Shown here piece by piece: positions 21,399 to 33,804 of a stretch of 64,000 bases of DNA (position 1 is the first letter of the stretch; every line of letters starts with the position of its first letter). This DNA comes from Letharia columbiana. Its lineage: Eukaryota > Ascomycota > Lecanoromycetes > Lecanorales > Parmeliaceae. The stretch is from positions 186,001 to 250,000 of the forward strand of contig NW_023501043.1 in NCBI RefSeq assembly GCF_014066305.1, given 5' to 3'. The notes beneath the pieces are model-generated. The model had not been told where the DNA came from, made no database searches, and saw only the letters and a list, made by a program, of their open reading frames with translations. The position numbers were made by a program, and so were the translations under genes.

Positions 21399-24300
21399 AT
21401 GAAATTTGCAAAGTGAGCTATATGCGTCGAGAGCATCCCTGTGTCTGAAATGACTGACAAAATTGGCAGGGAGCTCGAACAAGACCTGGTGCCAGAATGG
21501 CGGGCAAAATACTTCGATTACAAGGTCTGAAATTTCACCTGTCACCCCGGATCCCTCCTGGCTGACGGTCAATGTCCGCAGATTGGGAAGAAAAAAGTCA
21601 AAGCAGTCGCACGGGCTCTCAAAAGCGTCAATCAAACTCCCAGGACGCCTGGACGCCAATTACCCTCCAACCTCCTCAATAATGCCTTCCAATCCCCCAT
21701 CCGCAACCATGCCGCTCGACACACCTCATCCCCACACACAACCCCAGAGCGTCGCGCCTCAGCTCTCACGTCCTATGGCTCTGCGAAAGACACGCTTCGA
21801 GGCCGATCAACCTCATCGCAAATTGGTCCTTATGAAGAAATCAGCTCGGAAGGAAGCTCGGAAGGGCGAGAGGGGTCAGCACCGTTGACTATAGCTGGCC
21901 AAGGGATTTCCCAGGGAGCAATAGATGAGTCAGTTTCATTGTGGGATAGTGGTGTGGTCACGAATTATGGCAGTATCATTGCAACACCACCACCGCGCAA
22001 CATACCAATGGGCCCGCCTTCCCTGGAGCTGCCAGACCCTGCCCTCTCCCCCAGCGAAGAGGCCTTTCCTCGTCATAACCGTGCTTGGCGACAAAGCCGG
22101 TTCAATCCCAATTCGCACACTACTCCGCCACCTGTGAGAAATGAGGGCAAGCCTGGAGATGCATATGAAGTCGGTAAGACTTCCGTGCCATCCAAGCTAG
22201 GTTCTTCTCAACTTCTGCCAAAGAACAAGAATGTCTTCATGATACGAAGAACGATGTCTACGCCTGGACCACTTATCAACTCACCCCGGCCTCCCCTAAT
22301 ACGACGCCTGTTTTCTACTGCTGGGTTAGAGTCCCCTCAACTAGGCGATGTTCCATTGGAGGCATACAAGGAGTTCGATCTACGTCAAGCCGAATACTTC
22401 ACTTTTTTGGACAAGGAGCTGGAGAAGATAGATTCGTTCTACAAGATGAAAGAAGCTCAGGCTGGCGCACGACTGCTGCTTTTGAGGGAGCAATTGCATA
22501 TAATGCGTGATCGTAGAATGCAAGAGCTCCAAGCTGAGCAGATAGCTAGGGAGAGAGCAAGGCTAGAACACGAGCGGATAGCATCGAGTGGCCATGCTGG
22601 GATACCCAACAAGCTGACCCTCAATCACAGGAGTGGGCAACACAATCGAGCAGTTTCTTCTGCTCTTAAATGGATGGAGCCTATCGAAACTGCCATAGGG
22701 GTTGGGCCTTCGCGTGTCGGAAAAGTCACCAAGAGTATGCAGCAATGGGGATCCCCATCAGGGCCACAAGCCCAGAATCCTCAACAATCAAGTCGCCCTG
22801 ACTCATGGAGAGACTTCTCCCGTCGGCCCACGCACCCAGACGACGTCCCATACCGAGCTGCGAAGCGGAAACTCAAACTTGCCCTTCAAGAATTCTACAG
22901 AGGTCTGGAACTCCTCAAATCATATGCACTCCTGAATAGAACGGCCTTTCGCAAGATCAACAAGAAGTACGACAAGGCGATCAAAGCTCGTCCTACCGGG
23001 CGTTATATGTCTGAGAAAGTGAACAAGTCGTGGTTTGTGCAGAGCGAAGTCTTGGAGGGGCAACTTGTAGCTGTCGAAGACCTTTATGCGAGATACTTCG
23101 AGCGTAACAATCATAAGATTGCTGTTGGCAAGCTCAGGAGTAAAAGCGCCAGAGCTGCTGACTTCAGTGGCAGCATCTTTCGCAATGGCCTTCTCCTCGC
23201 AGCTGGATTGGTTTTTGGCATTCAAGGAATCGTGTACGGAGCTGATCATTTGTCAAATTCAGACCCCGTTGTGAGCACTGATGCGAGCTATCTCTTGCAG
23301 GTGAGTAATCAGCGCCCTTTGTAACAACAGGAAACCTTAACAGAAGATACAGATTTACGCCGGCTACTTTCTCGGTTTGTTCCTTTTCCTTCTCTTCTGC
23401 TTGGATTGTAAGGTGTGGACACGAGCGAAGATCAATTACCCATTCATCTTTGAGTTCGACAGTCGGCACAATCTTGATTGGCATCAACTTGCCGAAGTAA
23501 GTGATCCAGCGGCCGATTGAAAGGATTGTGCTTATGGCGTTGATAGCTTCCATGCCTGTTGCTGTTCTTGCTAGGGCTATGCTTGTGGCTCAACTTCCAG
23601 CAGTCAGGCACGGACGCCATGTTCCTTTACTGGCCGGTGCTGTTAATTGGCCTTACCGTCCTGATTCTATTCATGCCTGCCCCAATTCTCTACCACAGGA
23701 GCCGCGAGTGGTGGGCATACTCTAATGTACGTAGAAAAAGCCTTGAGGATTCAAAAGACTAACACCATGTAGTTCAGGTTGCTCCTCGCTGGGCTCTATC
23801 CCGTCGAATTTAGAGATTTCTTTCTTGGGGACATGTATTGCTCCCAGACATACTCCATGGGGGTAGGCTTTACTCGTCTTGCTCATGAAAGGCGCAGGGC
23901 TGACTCTAGTGTAGAATCTGGAGCTCTTCTTCTGTCTCTACGCAAAGGATTGGAATAATCCTGGCCAGTGTAACTCAACACATTCACGACTTCTCGGCTT
24001 TTTCTCGACAGTTCCCGGCATTTGGCGAGCATTGCAATGTTTAAGACGTTACTATGATACCCGAAATGCGTTTCCTCATTTGGTCAACTGCGGTAAATAC
24101 ACATTTACAATTCTTTTCTACATGTCGCTCAGTCTATACCGGATCGACAAAAACGATTCTCTAAAAGCTCTGTTTATTACCTTTGCGACTGTTAATTCGA
24201 TCTACTGCTGTAAGTTCACCCACTGCACCGTGTTCAGCTGTTGTTGTCTAACATTCCCTAGCTATTTGGGATCTTGCGATGGATTGGAGTAGGTCTATGA

Positions 24301-25092
24301 TACCCCGTATGACGATGCAGCTCATTTACCTGCTTAGGTCTCTGCAACCCGTACTCCGAACACCCTTTTCTGCGCGATGTTCTCGGCTACAAGCGACCTT
24401 GGGTGTACTACCTCGCCATGGTCCTCGACCCTATACTCCGGTTCAATTGGATCTTCTATGCCATCTTCTCTGGCGAGCTGCAGCACTCCGCGCTCCTCAG
24501 CTTCTTCGTCGGCTTTTCAGAAGTGTGTCGCAGAGGCATCTGGACATTGTTTCGTGTTGAAAACGAACACTGTACGAACGTCGGCCGCTTCCGAGCCTCA
24601 CGAGATGTGCCGTTACCTTACGAGATCACGACACCTTCATCTTCCACACCAGAAGAAGAAGAAGAGCCCCAATCGCATCCTTCGCCTGAACAACATCGCC
24701 GTACCGCCCCACTCCAAGCCTCGCCATCCTCCGTAGGCACATCATCCAATCTCGAAGCCCAACCGCAGTCCGGCTCCCTTCGCCGCCGCCAAACCGCGAC
24801 CAACACCCCTATCCAACGCGGCATAGCCCGTGTCGGTACTGTCATAGCACAGGCTCACGCTCAAGACTTCGAAAAGAAGAGAAGACCCGATGTTCCTGAA
24901 TCCGCGTCTCCGTACCATGGAGCCAGAACCGGCCCGGTAGAGAGCAGTGATGAGGAGGATGAGGAAGAAGAAGGGAGCGAGGCTACCGGTGGCCATGCGG
25001 AAGGAGACGGTGGCGAAGAGACACGGGCTGATGAGGAGGATGTGCAGGATGCAGGGGAGATATTGAGGCGGCATAAGAGTGCTACCGAGTGA
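21399..25092 (+). CDS. SYG1: SPX-EXS protein, Syg1/XPR1 family
   Basis: Nine exons: 21399-21412, 21470-21524, 21582-23300, 23353-23496, 23547-23726, 23773-23862, 23915-24209, 24262-24288 and 24338-25092. All phases agree and give about 1092 residues. The SPX domain begins MKFAKELEQDLVPEWRAKY. It is interrupted by a long Ser/Pro-rich insert and resumes with the Lys-rich helix block (KINKKYDKAIKA) that binds inositol pyrophosphates. Several membrane segments follow, then the EXS domain (INYPFIFEFDSRHNLDW, WWAYSN, PVEFRDFFLGDMYCSQTYSMG, DPILRFNWIFYAIF). The cytosolic tail is acidic. Animal XPR1 exports phosphate; yeast Syg1 was found as a G-protein suppressor. I infer a plasma- or endomembrane phosphate exporter. 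The 14- and 27-base exons are easily missed by gene finders. Confidence 0.95.
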
Positions 25093-25340
25093 GCACGTTG
25101 GGATTCCCTCGGTACTGAGATGATGTGTATATGTATCAAAAGTGCTCAAATTCAAAAAATTGAAATATCCCTCGCGGTGTATCCTCCCCATGCCTCGTCC
25201 CAAATCTCAACCACCTCAGCCGAACAAATTGCTAAATACCAATCCTCATTCCATCTCGTCCAAATCGTCTAATCACGATATCGCTCCGTCACTACCGTAC
25301 TAATACTTTACATCTCAGACCTCTCTCCACAAGGCCCCCC

Positions 25341-25385
25341 TTCCCTTCCCTTCCCTTCCCTTCCCTTCCCTTCCCTTCCCTTCCC
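25341..25385. repeat. TTCCC microsatellite, nine units
   Basis: Nine uninterrupted TTCCC units, extended on the right by a C/T-only run to about 25415. It is a pure polypyrimidine tract of about 95 bases in the 3' intergenic space. Confidence 0.95.
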
Positions 25386-25645
25386 TCCCCCCCCTCCCCC
25401 CTCCCTCCCCCTCCCATGCCCGTCCGGCGCACATCATACCCGCCCACTAGCACGAAGAATCGGACGCGCGGCATGAATCCGTCGTGATCTTTCTTGACAC
25501 CGTTCAGAGTGGAAGATTTAAGAATGGAAGATGTACGTGGAAATTTTAATCGCATCGTTTGATGGTAGTGCCAATCGAGGGAACGACTGCATCCATCGTC
25601 TCCGGGGAGAGATCACGGTCCGCTCTGATGTCTGATGGCGAATGC

Positions 25646-25744
25646 TGCTTTGGGGTATGCTTCGTGGATGGGGGAGGCTGTTTTGGAGTATGCTTCGTGG
25701 ATGGGGGAGGCGGTTTTGGAGAATGCTTCGTGGATGTGGAAGGT
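25646..25744. repeat. 33-bp minisatellite, three units
   Basis: Three adjacent 33-base units (25646, 25679, 25712) share the core ATGCTTCGTGGATG. The first two differ at about two positions; the third is more diverged. The unit is a multiple of three, encoding an 11-residue repeat PPPSTKHTPKQ on the minus strand. Confidence 0.9.
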
Positions 25745-25917
25745 GATTGTGGCGTGGTCGGCCCGTGTGGAGTTGATGGTTTCGGCGGGTTATTAGAATG
25801 GGTTTTTGGGAAATCGGGATGAGATGTTGGGGTGGATGTGCAGGATCGGAGAGATGATGGGAAGGGAGGTGTTGAGACGAGTCAAAGACAGTGATGCTGT
25901 GGTGCGCGCCTTGCAAT

Positions 25918-27414
25918 TTAAGCTTTCATCGACGCTTCCATCTCAACTTCTTTATTTCCCCCAGCTCTAGCCTTTGCGCCTTTCTTCCTCTGCCTCTTGC
26001 TGATGGGCCCACCGTTCTCTTCCTTCACCTCTGCCTTGGCCGGCCATTTCCCTTGCGCCAACTCCTCATCCTCTTCACTCCATCCTCGAGGCAAGATCGC
26101 AAAGACTAGATAAGATGTATGCGTCTTGATCTCCGGCTCCGCTCTATGTATCAATCTCCCCTCCTTGTACAACTTCCTTCCTTCCAATGCATGCCGTATA
26201 TTCTCCAGCCGCTGCTGCTTCGACACCTGAGCTGGACCGGGCGCTGTTGCTCGTTCTTCCCCTTCATTACCTTCGTTACGAAATATCCTCGACCGCCCCT
26301 CTACCTCTCTCAGTCTTTCAATCGCTTCGTCGACGGATGCAGGTGAATCGTTGACACCTCTAAGCCCTTCTTCAGCGAGTCCAACCCGCTCCCGCCGGAC
26401 TTCTATGCGATGGGCGGCGATCTCCACCATCTCTATTTCTGTCCAGCCTTGAGTACGTAGAGTGGTGATGGTACGTTGCACTTGCTCGATGCAGGGGGAG
26501 AAGGTGCAGAGGTGGATGGCGGTTGTTGGTGAGAGGGGCGATGAGGGGGAGGCACGGGTCAGGTTTTTGAGGGCGAGCCAAGGAGCAGGCAAGTCGAGGA
26601 ATATGGCGTTGGCTTTCAACTCTGATGCGGGAGTGTCATTGGGTGCAAAGCCGTCCTGGCAGACATCTCGGTATGTGAGTTCGACGATGCCATTGAGCCC
26701 GTGCTCCTCGATTTCTTCTTGCAACTTTTGTACTCGTTGCTCATGGAATTCGAAGCTCCAGACTTTCCCACAAGGCTTCGTTATCGAATTCTGCGTTGAG
26801 CAGTCTTCGGTGTTGGTGTTCTGATGGCCATTGTAGACCGCTCTTGCTGCAGCATGTGTGAAAGATCCACTGCCAGCACCTGCCTCGATCAGGACCGTGC
26901 CAGGTGTCGCTCGAAGTCGGTGGAGAATGTAGCTGTAGTCAGGCGTGTAGACAACTTGGGTCCGATGGGGTAATGAAGCCGTCCATATCTCTGGGGTAGG
27001 CGGCAACAGATGCACAAATCCAGTAGCTGCTTTCACGGCTGCTTTCGATTCTACTTCGGCCTTCTGCTTCTTCTCTACACCAGCCACATCATCTTGAGCC
27101 TGACTCTCATTGTCCCTCTTCCTTTTCTTGCCCTTTCCCTCCCAACCTTTGCGTCCTCTCGATCCAGTGTCAACGATCGAAGCTCGCACTTGTGAGCCCC
27201 ATGGTACACCAATCAAGGTGCTATGTGGGAAAGAGCCGAATCGTGTATTTGAGACTTTTCCTTCCGAGTAGCCTTCGTTTAGCTCATCGTGGGAGCGGAG
27301 AACAGTAGGGATAAGGAGGTCACGCTTTAGGTGAAGTATGGCGAGGGAGTCAGTTTCGGCGTTTGGACCGCAGTGGAGGAAAGGGGAGGATTTGAATGAA
27401 GAGGAGATAGCCAT
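25918..27414 (-). CDS. TRM61: tRNA (adenine-58-N1) methyltransferase catalytic subunit
   Basis: A single exon of 498 residues. The ATG at 27414 is the only one before the conserved part. The N-terminal beta domain (residues 1-95) is followed by a Lys-rich acidic insert (about 90-130), then HLLPPTPEIWTASLPHRTQ, YTPDYSYILHRL, the SAM-binding motif I (IEAGAGSGSFTHAAA), SFEFHEQRVQKLQEEI and the signature FLDLPAPW. With Trm6 the protein methylates A58 of tRNAs, notably initiator tRNA-Met, in the nucleus. Catalytic residues appear present. The C-terminus has a Lys/Arg-rich patch (SKRQRKKGAKARAGG), a plausible nuclear or tRNA-binding element. The gene is divergent from the cysteinyl-tRNA synthetase, with 168 bases between starts, so two tRNA-metabolism genes share one promoter region. 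Confidence 0.95.
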   Translation of the reverse strand: MAISSSFKSSPFLHCGPNAETDSLAILHLKRDLLIPTVLRSHDELNEGYSEGKVSNTRFGSFPHSTLIGVPWGSQVRASIVDTGSRGRKGWEGKGKKRKRDNESQAQDDVAGVEKKQKAEVESKAAVKAATGFVHLLPPTPEIWTASLPHRTQVVYTPDYSYILHRLRATPGTVLIEAGAGSGSFTHAAARAVYNGHQNTNTEDCSTQNSITKPCGKVWSFEFHEQRVQKLQEEIEEHGLNGIVELTYRDVCQDGFAPNDTPASELKANAIFLDLPAPWLALKNLTRASPSSPLSPTTAIHLCTFSPCIEQVQRTITTLRTQGWTEIEMVEIAAHRIEVRRERVGLAEEGLRGVNDSPASVDEAIERLREVEGRSRIFRNEGNEGEERATAPGPAQVSKQQRLENIRHALEGRKLYKEGRLIHRAEPEIKTHTSYLVFAILPRGWSEEDEELAQGKWPAKAEVKEENGGPISKRQRKKGAKARAGGNKEVEMEASMKA

Positions 27415-27582
27415 AGGGGTTGATGCATTTGCTAATTGAAGATTTGATGGTGGAGTTTGAGAATTAATGATTGTGGGGTAAGGCTTAGCGTATGCGTGTG
27501 GAGCGGGACTTCCCGTACCGAGAAGTTAGACGAATTCCCTTTCTCAGGTTGCAGTCATTTGTTGACTCAGCTCACGACTCAT

Positions 27583-30500
27583 ATGTTTCTCTACCAATGC
27601 TCTTATTTATCGCCAAAAGCCCCCCGAATCTCTCATAACATATTCCACATTTTTCGCCCATTACCGGTACAAACTTACAGTCAATCTCTGAACCGACTCA
27701 TGGCCACCGCTTCTCGACAGCCCCCTTGGCAGCAGCCCACGGCGCCTGATGCTGATCTACCTAGATTAGTTGTCTACAATAGCCTTACCAGATCCAAGGT
27801 TCCTTTTGTTCCCATTGACTGGAAGACAAAAAAGGTCTTGTGGTACAACTGTGGGCCAACAACGTGAGTGTTGTACTAGTCTACATAGAGGATTTTATTC
27901 TGATCGAATCAGATATGCCGATGCTCATATAGGCCACGCCAGGTAAATTGCTATTCTTCTGTTTCTCATTCACAGGTATCTTATCTACCTCCAGAAATTA
28001 CATGTCCACAGATATTATTCGAAGAATATTACGCGACTATTTCAAATTCAACGTGATACTTCAGATGAATTACACTGATGTAGACGACAAGATCATAGGT
28101 ATGCAAATTTCGTAGCAACTTTTTCCTACCTCATATCGCAGCCTGGAGTGCAAGATTGGTTTCGGGAGCAGAAATCACATTATGCCTCTGCGGGTTGTCT
28201 CATTACTCTGCCTGTACTGAAGGAGGAAAGCTGACTCCAAAATCTTACTAGTACGAGCTCGACAACAACATCTGCTCCGAGTTTTTAAACAGGAACGATT
28301 AGAGGCTACTTCAGATGTTACTGGAACCAGACTTGCAGCCCTAGAGGCGTATCTGACCAAGAATCTACCAAGAATATCTCAGAGTACATCTCCTGAAAAT
28401 GTTGAGTCGGAGATAACAAAGCACTACTCTGCCGTGCTGTCAGGGCATCCATTGGATCCAGGGACCCTTCCAGGAGACAGAGAAGCCAAAGTCAAAATGC
28501 ACATCAAAACCGCTCGTGGTGCATCAACCGCAATAGGTGGTCTCGAGCAGGGGAGAGACCTATCAGAGGACAATCTCGCAGATCTTGAGGACGTCATCAT
28601 GCCGTGGCTTGATCAGAAGTTCGGGTCTTCCGTCGCTGAAAAAGCCATATTTTTGGAGTTAACGAAAAATTTCGAAGAACGCTTTGAACAGGACATGGTA
28701 AATCTGAACTGTCTTGCTCCTGATATAATTACTCGCGTTAGCGACTATGCTGCTCAAATGTGAGGCACTTTTCGAAGTTGAAGTTCTTCTCCCTCTACAG
28801 GACTGCTTTTTGAGTCATGAGACATGTTGCAGGAGTAATGTGCACCTTTTGTTACACTATTTACTATCTGGATTTCTGTTCTTCGGATCAAAATGATAAT
28901 AGAAACGCTGACCCCGAAATGTACTAGTGTGAAATTTGTCCAGGTAATCCAGCAGAATGGATTCGCATATTCTTTAGGAGGCTCCGTCTACTTCGACATC
29001 GAAGCTTTCGAAGCTGCTGGAAATACCTACGCTGTGAGTTCGAGCAACTTTTCATTCTTCATCTTGAAAAAATATACTGACTCCAGAACCATTCAGCGAC
29101 TCGAGCCGTGGAGTCGACAGGATGCCAAGCTCATAGCGGAGGGAGAGGGATCGTTGACAGAAGCAGCGTCGGAAAAACGATCGACTGCGTAAGGACCGTT
29201 TCTGATTTGTTTCTTTTCCCTTTGCCCTTTCTCGATTTTAAAGACCTTTTCAAGGATAGGCACTTATGTCTTGCTCCTCGAGCATACCCTCAAAGTCAAG
29301 GATTTGCCCAAGAGGAGAAATGCTGATTCCGATGTAATGTAGCGATTTCGCTTTGTGGAAAGCGTCCAAGCCTGGTGAGCCGAGCTGGGACAGTCCTTGG
29401 GGAAAAGGCAGGCCGGGGTGGGTATGTACTTCCATGCCCATCCTTCTCGGCAGATACCACGTCATCATAAGCTCATTACAGACCCTTTTAGCATATCGAG
29501 TGTTCTGCAATGGCGGTCGATAAGTTAGGTGATCGGATCGATATCCATTCCGGTGGAATTGACCTCTCATTTCCACACCATGATAATGAGATCGCGCGTG
29601 AGTCATCAGGGCCGGTTTCACAACCCAAATTTGACACCCGGAGAGGAATTCTGACCCCATAATTACTTAGAAAGCGAGGCATACTTCTGTCATGGCAAGA
29701 AAAGCCATCAACAATGGGTTCAATACTTGTACGTAGTTGCCGCATGATTCCTGTCTTCCATGGACCTCTATATTGGAGCAGCAACGCTAACTCTGCACTC
29801 TCCACCAGCTTTCATACCGGCCATTTGTAAGTTCAACCGTGCCCTGCTGAACTTTTCACAGCTGACCGATAAATACTGTCAGATCGATCAGCGGTGCTAA
29901 GATGAGCGTGAGTAATTCTAAAGTCTATCTTTCCAAAGGCCAAAGCTGACTAAAATATCTAGAAATCTCTCAAGAATTTCACGACCATAAGACAAGCACT
30001 CAACAGCGGAGATTGGACTCCTCGCGGGCTGCGAATTGTGTTTTTGATGCATAGCTGGAGCGATGGTATCGAAATAAACGAGGGGTCGAAAGACAAGGGC
30101 TCCTCTTGGGAAGAGAAGCTAAATGTGGGCCTTTCCGCCTTGGCCGTTTCTGCGCGGACTGACCTTGCTTAGAACTTCTTCATCAATGGTAAAGCCGTTT
30201 TGGAAGACCCTGATCATGTCGGTATCAAGGATAGCAAGCATGATCTTGACGGCGAGCTTGAGAGAAAGAAGCAGGAGACTTACGAAGCACTTTGCGATTC
30301 TTTCGACACGCCTACGGTAATGGACAATATCTCCAGATTGATCACAGCGTATAACACTGTGGACCCGTCGACTGTATCCCAGGCCACGACAAAGAGTATC
30401 GCGTTTTGGGTGACTGAAATGGTAAACATGTTCGGGCTTAATGGAATCGCTACTCCTGAGACCGCTACCACCATTGGCTGGTCAGGAATCGACGTACCAG

Positions 30501-31129
30501 AAGGTTCTAAGCCAATACTCATCAGTCTCTCGAATCGACGTGACTCTCTCAGGAGAAAAGCGAAGGCAGACGCGGTGGTCAAAGATGATTTGACCCCAAT
30601 TCCCATACCAGTTTCTTCTCACACATTATCAGAGGCACAGACAAGGACTCGTGCGTCTTTTGCGGAAGTCCTCAAGAATGTCAATCAAGACATAGACGCT
30701 CTGGACGCCACCAAAAGCGCCAAGGATCTCTCCAAGGATGTCCTCCGCCTGTGCGACAGAATTAGAAATGTTGATCTTTGGGATAATGATGTATATCTTG
30801 AAGACCGCGAAGGCAACAAGCCAGCCTTGATCAGGCTGGTCACTAGGGAGCTACGAGCGACGAAGGAGCAAGAGCAAGCGCGAGAGCGGAAGAAGCAGGA
30901 GGACAAAGAGAAGCGGGAGAAAGACGCAGCTGCAAAGGTTGAGAAGGGCCGCTTGAGTCACAAGGAAATGTTTCGATCACTGGAATTCAGCGCCTGGGAT
31001 GATGATGGGCTGCCAACGAAGGATAAAGAGGGAGAGGAAATCTCGAAGAGCAGGAAAAAGAAGCTGCAGAAGGACTGGGAGAGGCAGAAGAAGCTGCACG
31101 AGGTATGGACGGAGGCACAGAAGAAGTAA
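27583..31129 (+). CDS. Cysteinyl-tRNA synthetase, dual start
   Basis: Thirteen exons: 27583-27863, 27913-27942, 27995-28098, 28252-28759, 28928-29033, 29097-29188, 29343-29421, 29492-29597, 29671-29728, 29809-29826, 29883-29907, 29963-30124 and 30173-31129. All phases fit. From the ATG at 27700 (MATASRQPP) the product is 802 residues. An in-frame ATG at 27583 adds 39 residues rich in Arg, Ser and hydrophobics and poor in acids, like a mitochondrial presequence. Class I landmarks: [18 protein letters not shown] (HIGH and a zinc Cys), [23 protein letters not shown] (zinc Cys), [17 protein letters not shown] and KMSKS in SGAKMSKSLKNF. A Lys/Glu-rich C-terminal extension follows. The enzyme charges tRNA-Cys; one gene for cytosol and mitochondria is inferred from the two starts. 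Confidence 0.94.
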
Positions 31130-31505
31130 CGGTGTGGGTGTGTAGGGAAGAGGCTTTTGGTCGTGGTGGTGGCAGCTCGAGCTGATACCCCTGAAACGCA
31201 TCATTAGAATTGTGATATGAATTCTTCTGTCGGCTACCAATCGTCCTACTTCCGTGATTCAGTTGTAGTTTTTAATCGAAATATCTAATTGAGGAAGATT
31301 TGCTTGCCTTGAAAGGGTGCGGGAGGCCGGGATGCTTGCATGCAAGATGACGACCTTTGTACCAAACATTGATACTTTCCAACCCTCTGCCTTCTCTTCA
31401 ACCTCGTTATTGCCCAACTAACGGTCGACCACAACAATACAGTCGTCATGGTATCGTGACAATTCTCGACGGCCATGGGGTTCGGACCGTCAACCCTCTC
31501 ACACA
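31130..31505. other. Short intergenic region
   Basis: 3' region of the CysRS gene and promoter of the PhoD-like gene; no other feature seen. Confidence 0.5.
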
Positions 31506-33424
31506 ATGATTTTCTACGCTGCGATCGCTGCTGCCCTCAGCTCAACAACCATTCGTGTTCTTGCATACGTCTTCTTTAGATGGGTAGCTACCCTTGGATC
31601 ATGCTTCCGCTGCCTCTTCACCAGCTAATGTGCCATCTACAGATACCAGGACACCAGCTCCCTCCTATCATCTACGCGGCATCACTAATCTACCTCACCT
31701 CATTCCTGTTTGTCCCGATCCTTAACAGACGTCCTGCTAGAGCGAGCACGGGAATAGTGGAGGATGAGAAACGCGAGCTACAGCCGGTCCGATTGAATAG
31801 AGCAGGCAAGAAGAGCAAGTCAGAGACCACGATTGAGCTCAAAATCAATGGGAAGGTCTACAAGACCAAAGACCCGCACGTGAAATGGTTGGAGAAGGGC
31901 CTACATGTCGTACGAACACTTTTACTGGGATTGCCCAGCCCCAAGAGCACTCTATACAGCCTGGTCACGCTAAGCATTAACGTCTTGTTGGTATTGGGCG
32001 TGGTGGATGTGGTATATCGCGGACCGATGCTCTATCAGAGTCACGATCTTTCTTTCGCCAGAGTTGGCTTCGTATCTGATACCAGCGCCAAGATTCTGGT
32101 CCGTGAGCCGGATGTTGCTCAGGTGCCTATCTACTTCTCTTACAGAGGAGCACCAGGATCGGGAGTGGACGATGCGTGGAAGTCGGCAGGACAGGTTTAC
32201 CGGCTATCAGAGGAGACGGACTTTACCACTACTTTCACTCTCAAGAAGCTTCGACCTTTGACCAATTACCAATATGCGGTGTCCAATAACCATACTGGCT
32301 TCCTTAAGACTGCTGCTCCTGTTGGCCAAATGACTGTCGGTCGCGGGACATTCACCTTCCTAACGTCCAGCTGCATCAAGCCACGATTTCCCTACAACCC
32401 GTTTTCTCACCCACTCAACATTCCTGGCTTGAAGCACTTGGCCAAATGGATTCCGGAACTGCACGCATCGTTCATGCTCTTTCTAGGTGACTTCATCTAC
32501 ATCGACGTCCCTCACCGGTTCGGTACCGATTCAGAAACCTATCGTCGGGAGTATCGCCAAGTCTACTCTTCTCCTGACTGGCCTGCTGTTTCCGACTCCC
32601 TGCCATGGCTACACGTGATTGACGACCACGAGATCGCTAACGATTGGGATAAGCAAAATGCTGATCCTTATCCAGCGGCAACGGACCCATGGAATCTTTA
32701 TCACGCGTCTCTCAACCCGCCTGCTGTTCTTCCCAACGCTTCTTACTTCCAGTTCACCCAAGGGCCAGCGTCCTTTTTTCTAATGGACACTCGCCGCCAT
32801 CGCTCCCCCGAATACCCAGCACTCGCTCGCTCTCCTGACAAAACTATGCTCGGCGCTGCACAGCTATCTTCGCTACTAGCCTTTCTCAAACGCGATGAAC
32901 CAGCGGGAGTCAAATGGAAATTCGTCATTTCATCCATCCCATTCACACGGAATTGGCGTCTCAACTCCGCAGACACATGGGCAAACTACCTCCATGAGCG
33001 TCGAATCATCCTCGAAGCCATGTGGGATGTCGGTCTCCGCGGCGACGGCATTGGGGTCGTGGTCCTCAGCGGCGACCGTCACGAGTTTGCAGCCACCGCG
33101 TTTCCACCTCCAAAGGACGGGAAATGGCCGCTAAGTGCTACGGTGCATGAATTCAGCACGAGTCCTTTGAGTATGTTCTACTTGCCCGTGCGGAGCTATT
33201 GGGAAGTGCCGGGTGAGGACGATGTAGACGAGGTGTGTATCAAGTACGCGCCGGACGGCAACAGCAAGTTTGGAGCTGTGGAGCTGGAGGAGGTGATGGG
33301 TGGGGAGCAAGGTCTGTTGCGGTTCAGGCTCTTTGTTGATGGGGTCGAGAGTTGGGATTACGTGCTAATGACGCCGCCGGCTGTGAGAGGGGGAGGGAGA
33401 GGGAAGGATGCGATTTGGGGATGA
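31506..33424 (+). CDS. PhoD-like membrane phosphatase
   Basis: Two exons: 31506-31583 and 31643-33424 (59-bp intron), about 619 residues. The first exon MIFYAAIAAALSSTT and the start of the second (IPGHQLPPIIYAASLIYL) form two N-terminal membrane segments; a third lies at about residues 135-160. A fibronectin-like N-terminal domain (ARVGFVSDTSAKILVREPD, LRPLTNYQYAVS) precedes the metallophosphatase domain. That domain has FLTSSC, FLGDFIYIDV (GDxxY), HVIDDHEIANDWD (DDHE), MDTRRH and LSGDRHEFAA (GDxHE), all consistent with an intact metal centre. The PhoD family are Ca/Fe-dependent phosphodiesterases and alkaline phosphatases. Fungal membrane-anchored members are uncharacterised; I infer an endomembrane or extracellular-facing phosphatase. 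Confidence 0.93.
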
Positions 33425-33804
33425 TGGATGCCGCGATCAAAAAGTGAGGAATGGGATTTGCCTTGAATGGGTTGGACGTGATAGAGAGATACCCAGCATA
33501 TGGCGCTTCGAATGGCGCATTCGTAGCAGGATACTCATGTGTAGATAGCTTTCTAGTGTTAGAGAATGTAGCTTGACTTTTGACCCCGTCCTACCCAAAA
33601 ATTGGACGACTTCCGTAGCTTGTAAATTGGGATCTTGCCTATCCCTTGTCCTCGCCTCGTCAATACCTCTACCCCGGGATTTCACTACCACGGCCCCGTC
33701 GCTTCGTGAAACTCCAAAATTTCGAGCTTATGATGCTCAGCTCTGGCTTTCGGTGGTGGATAACGATTCTGTAGTGCCGGTGCTTGCTTCTAACTCCAAA
33801 GATT
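33425..33804. other. Intergenic between convergent genes
   Basis: 3' regions of the PhoD-like gene and the minus-strand coiled-coil gene. I see nothing else. Confidence 0.5.

Larger units (their letters stand above)
25093..25917. other. Intergenic with two repeat tracts
   Basis: Between the 3' ends of SYG1 and TRM61. Contains a TTCCC microsatellite and a 33-bp minisatellite. A Pro/Thr/Lys-rich minus-strand frame (about 25560-25890) covers the minisatellite but has no ATG start. Confidence 0.6.
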
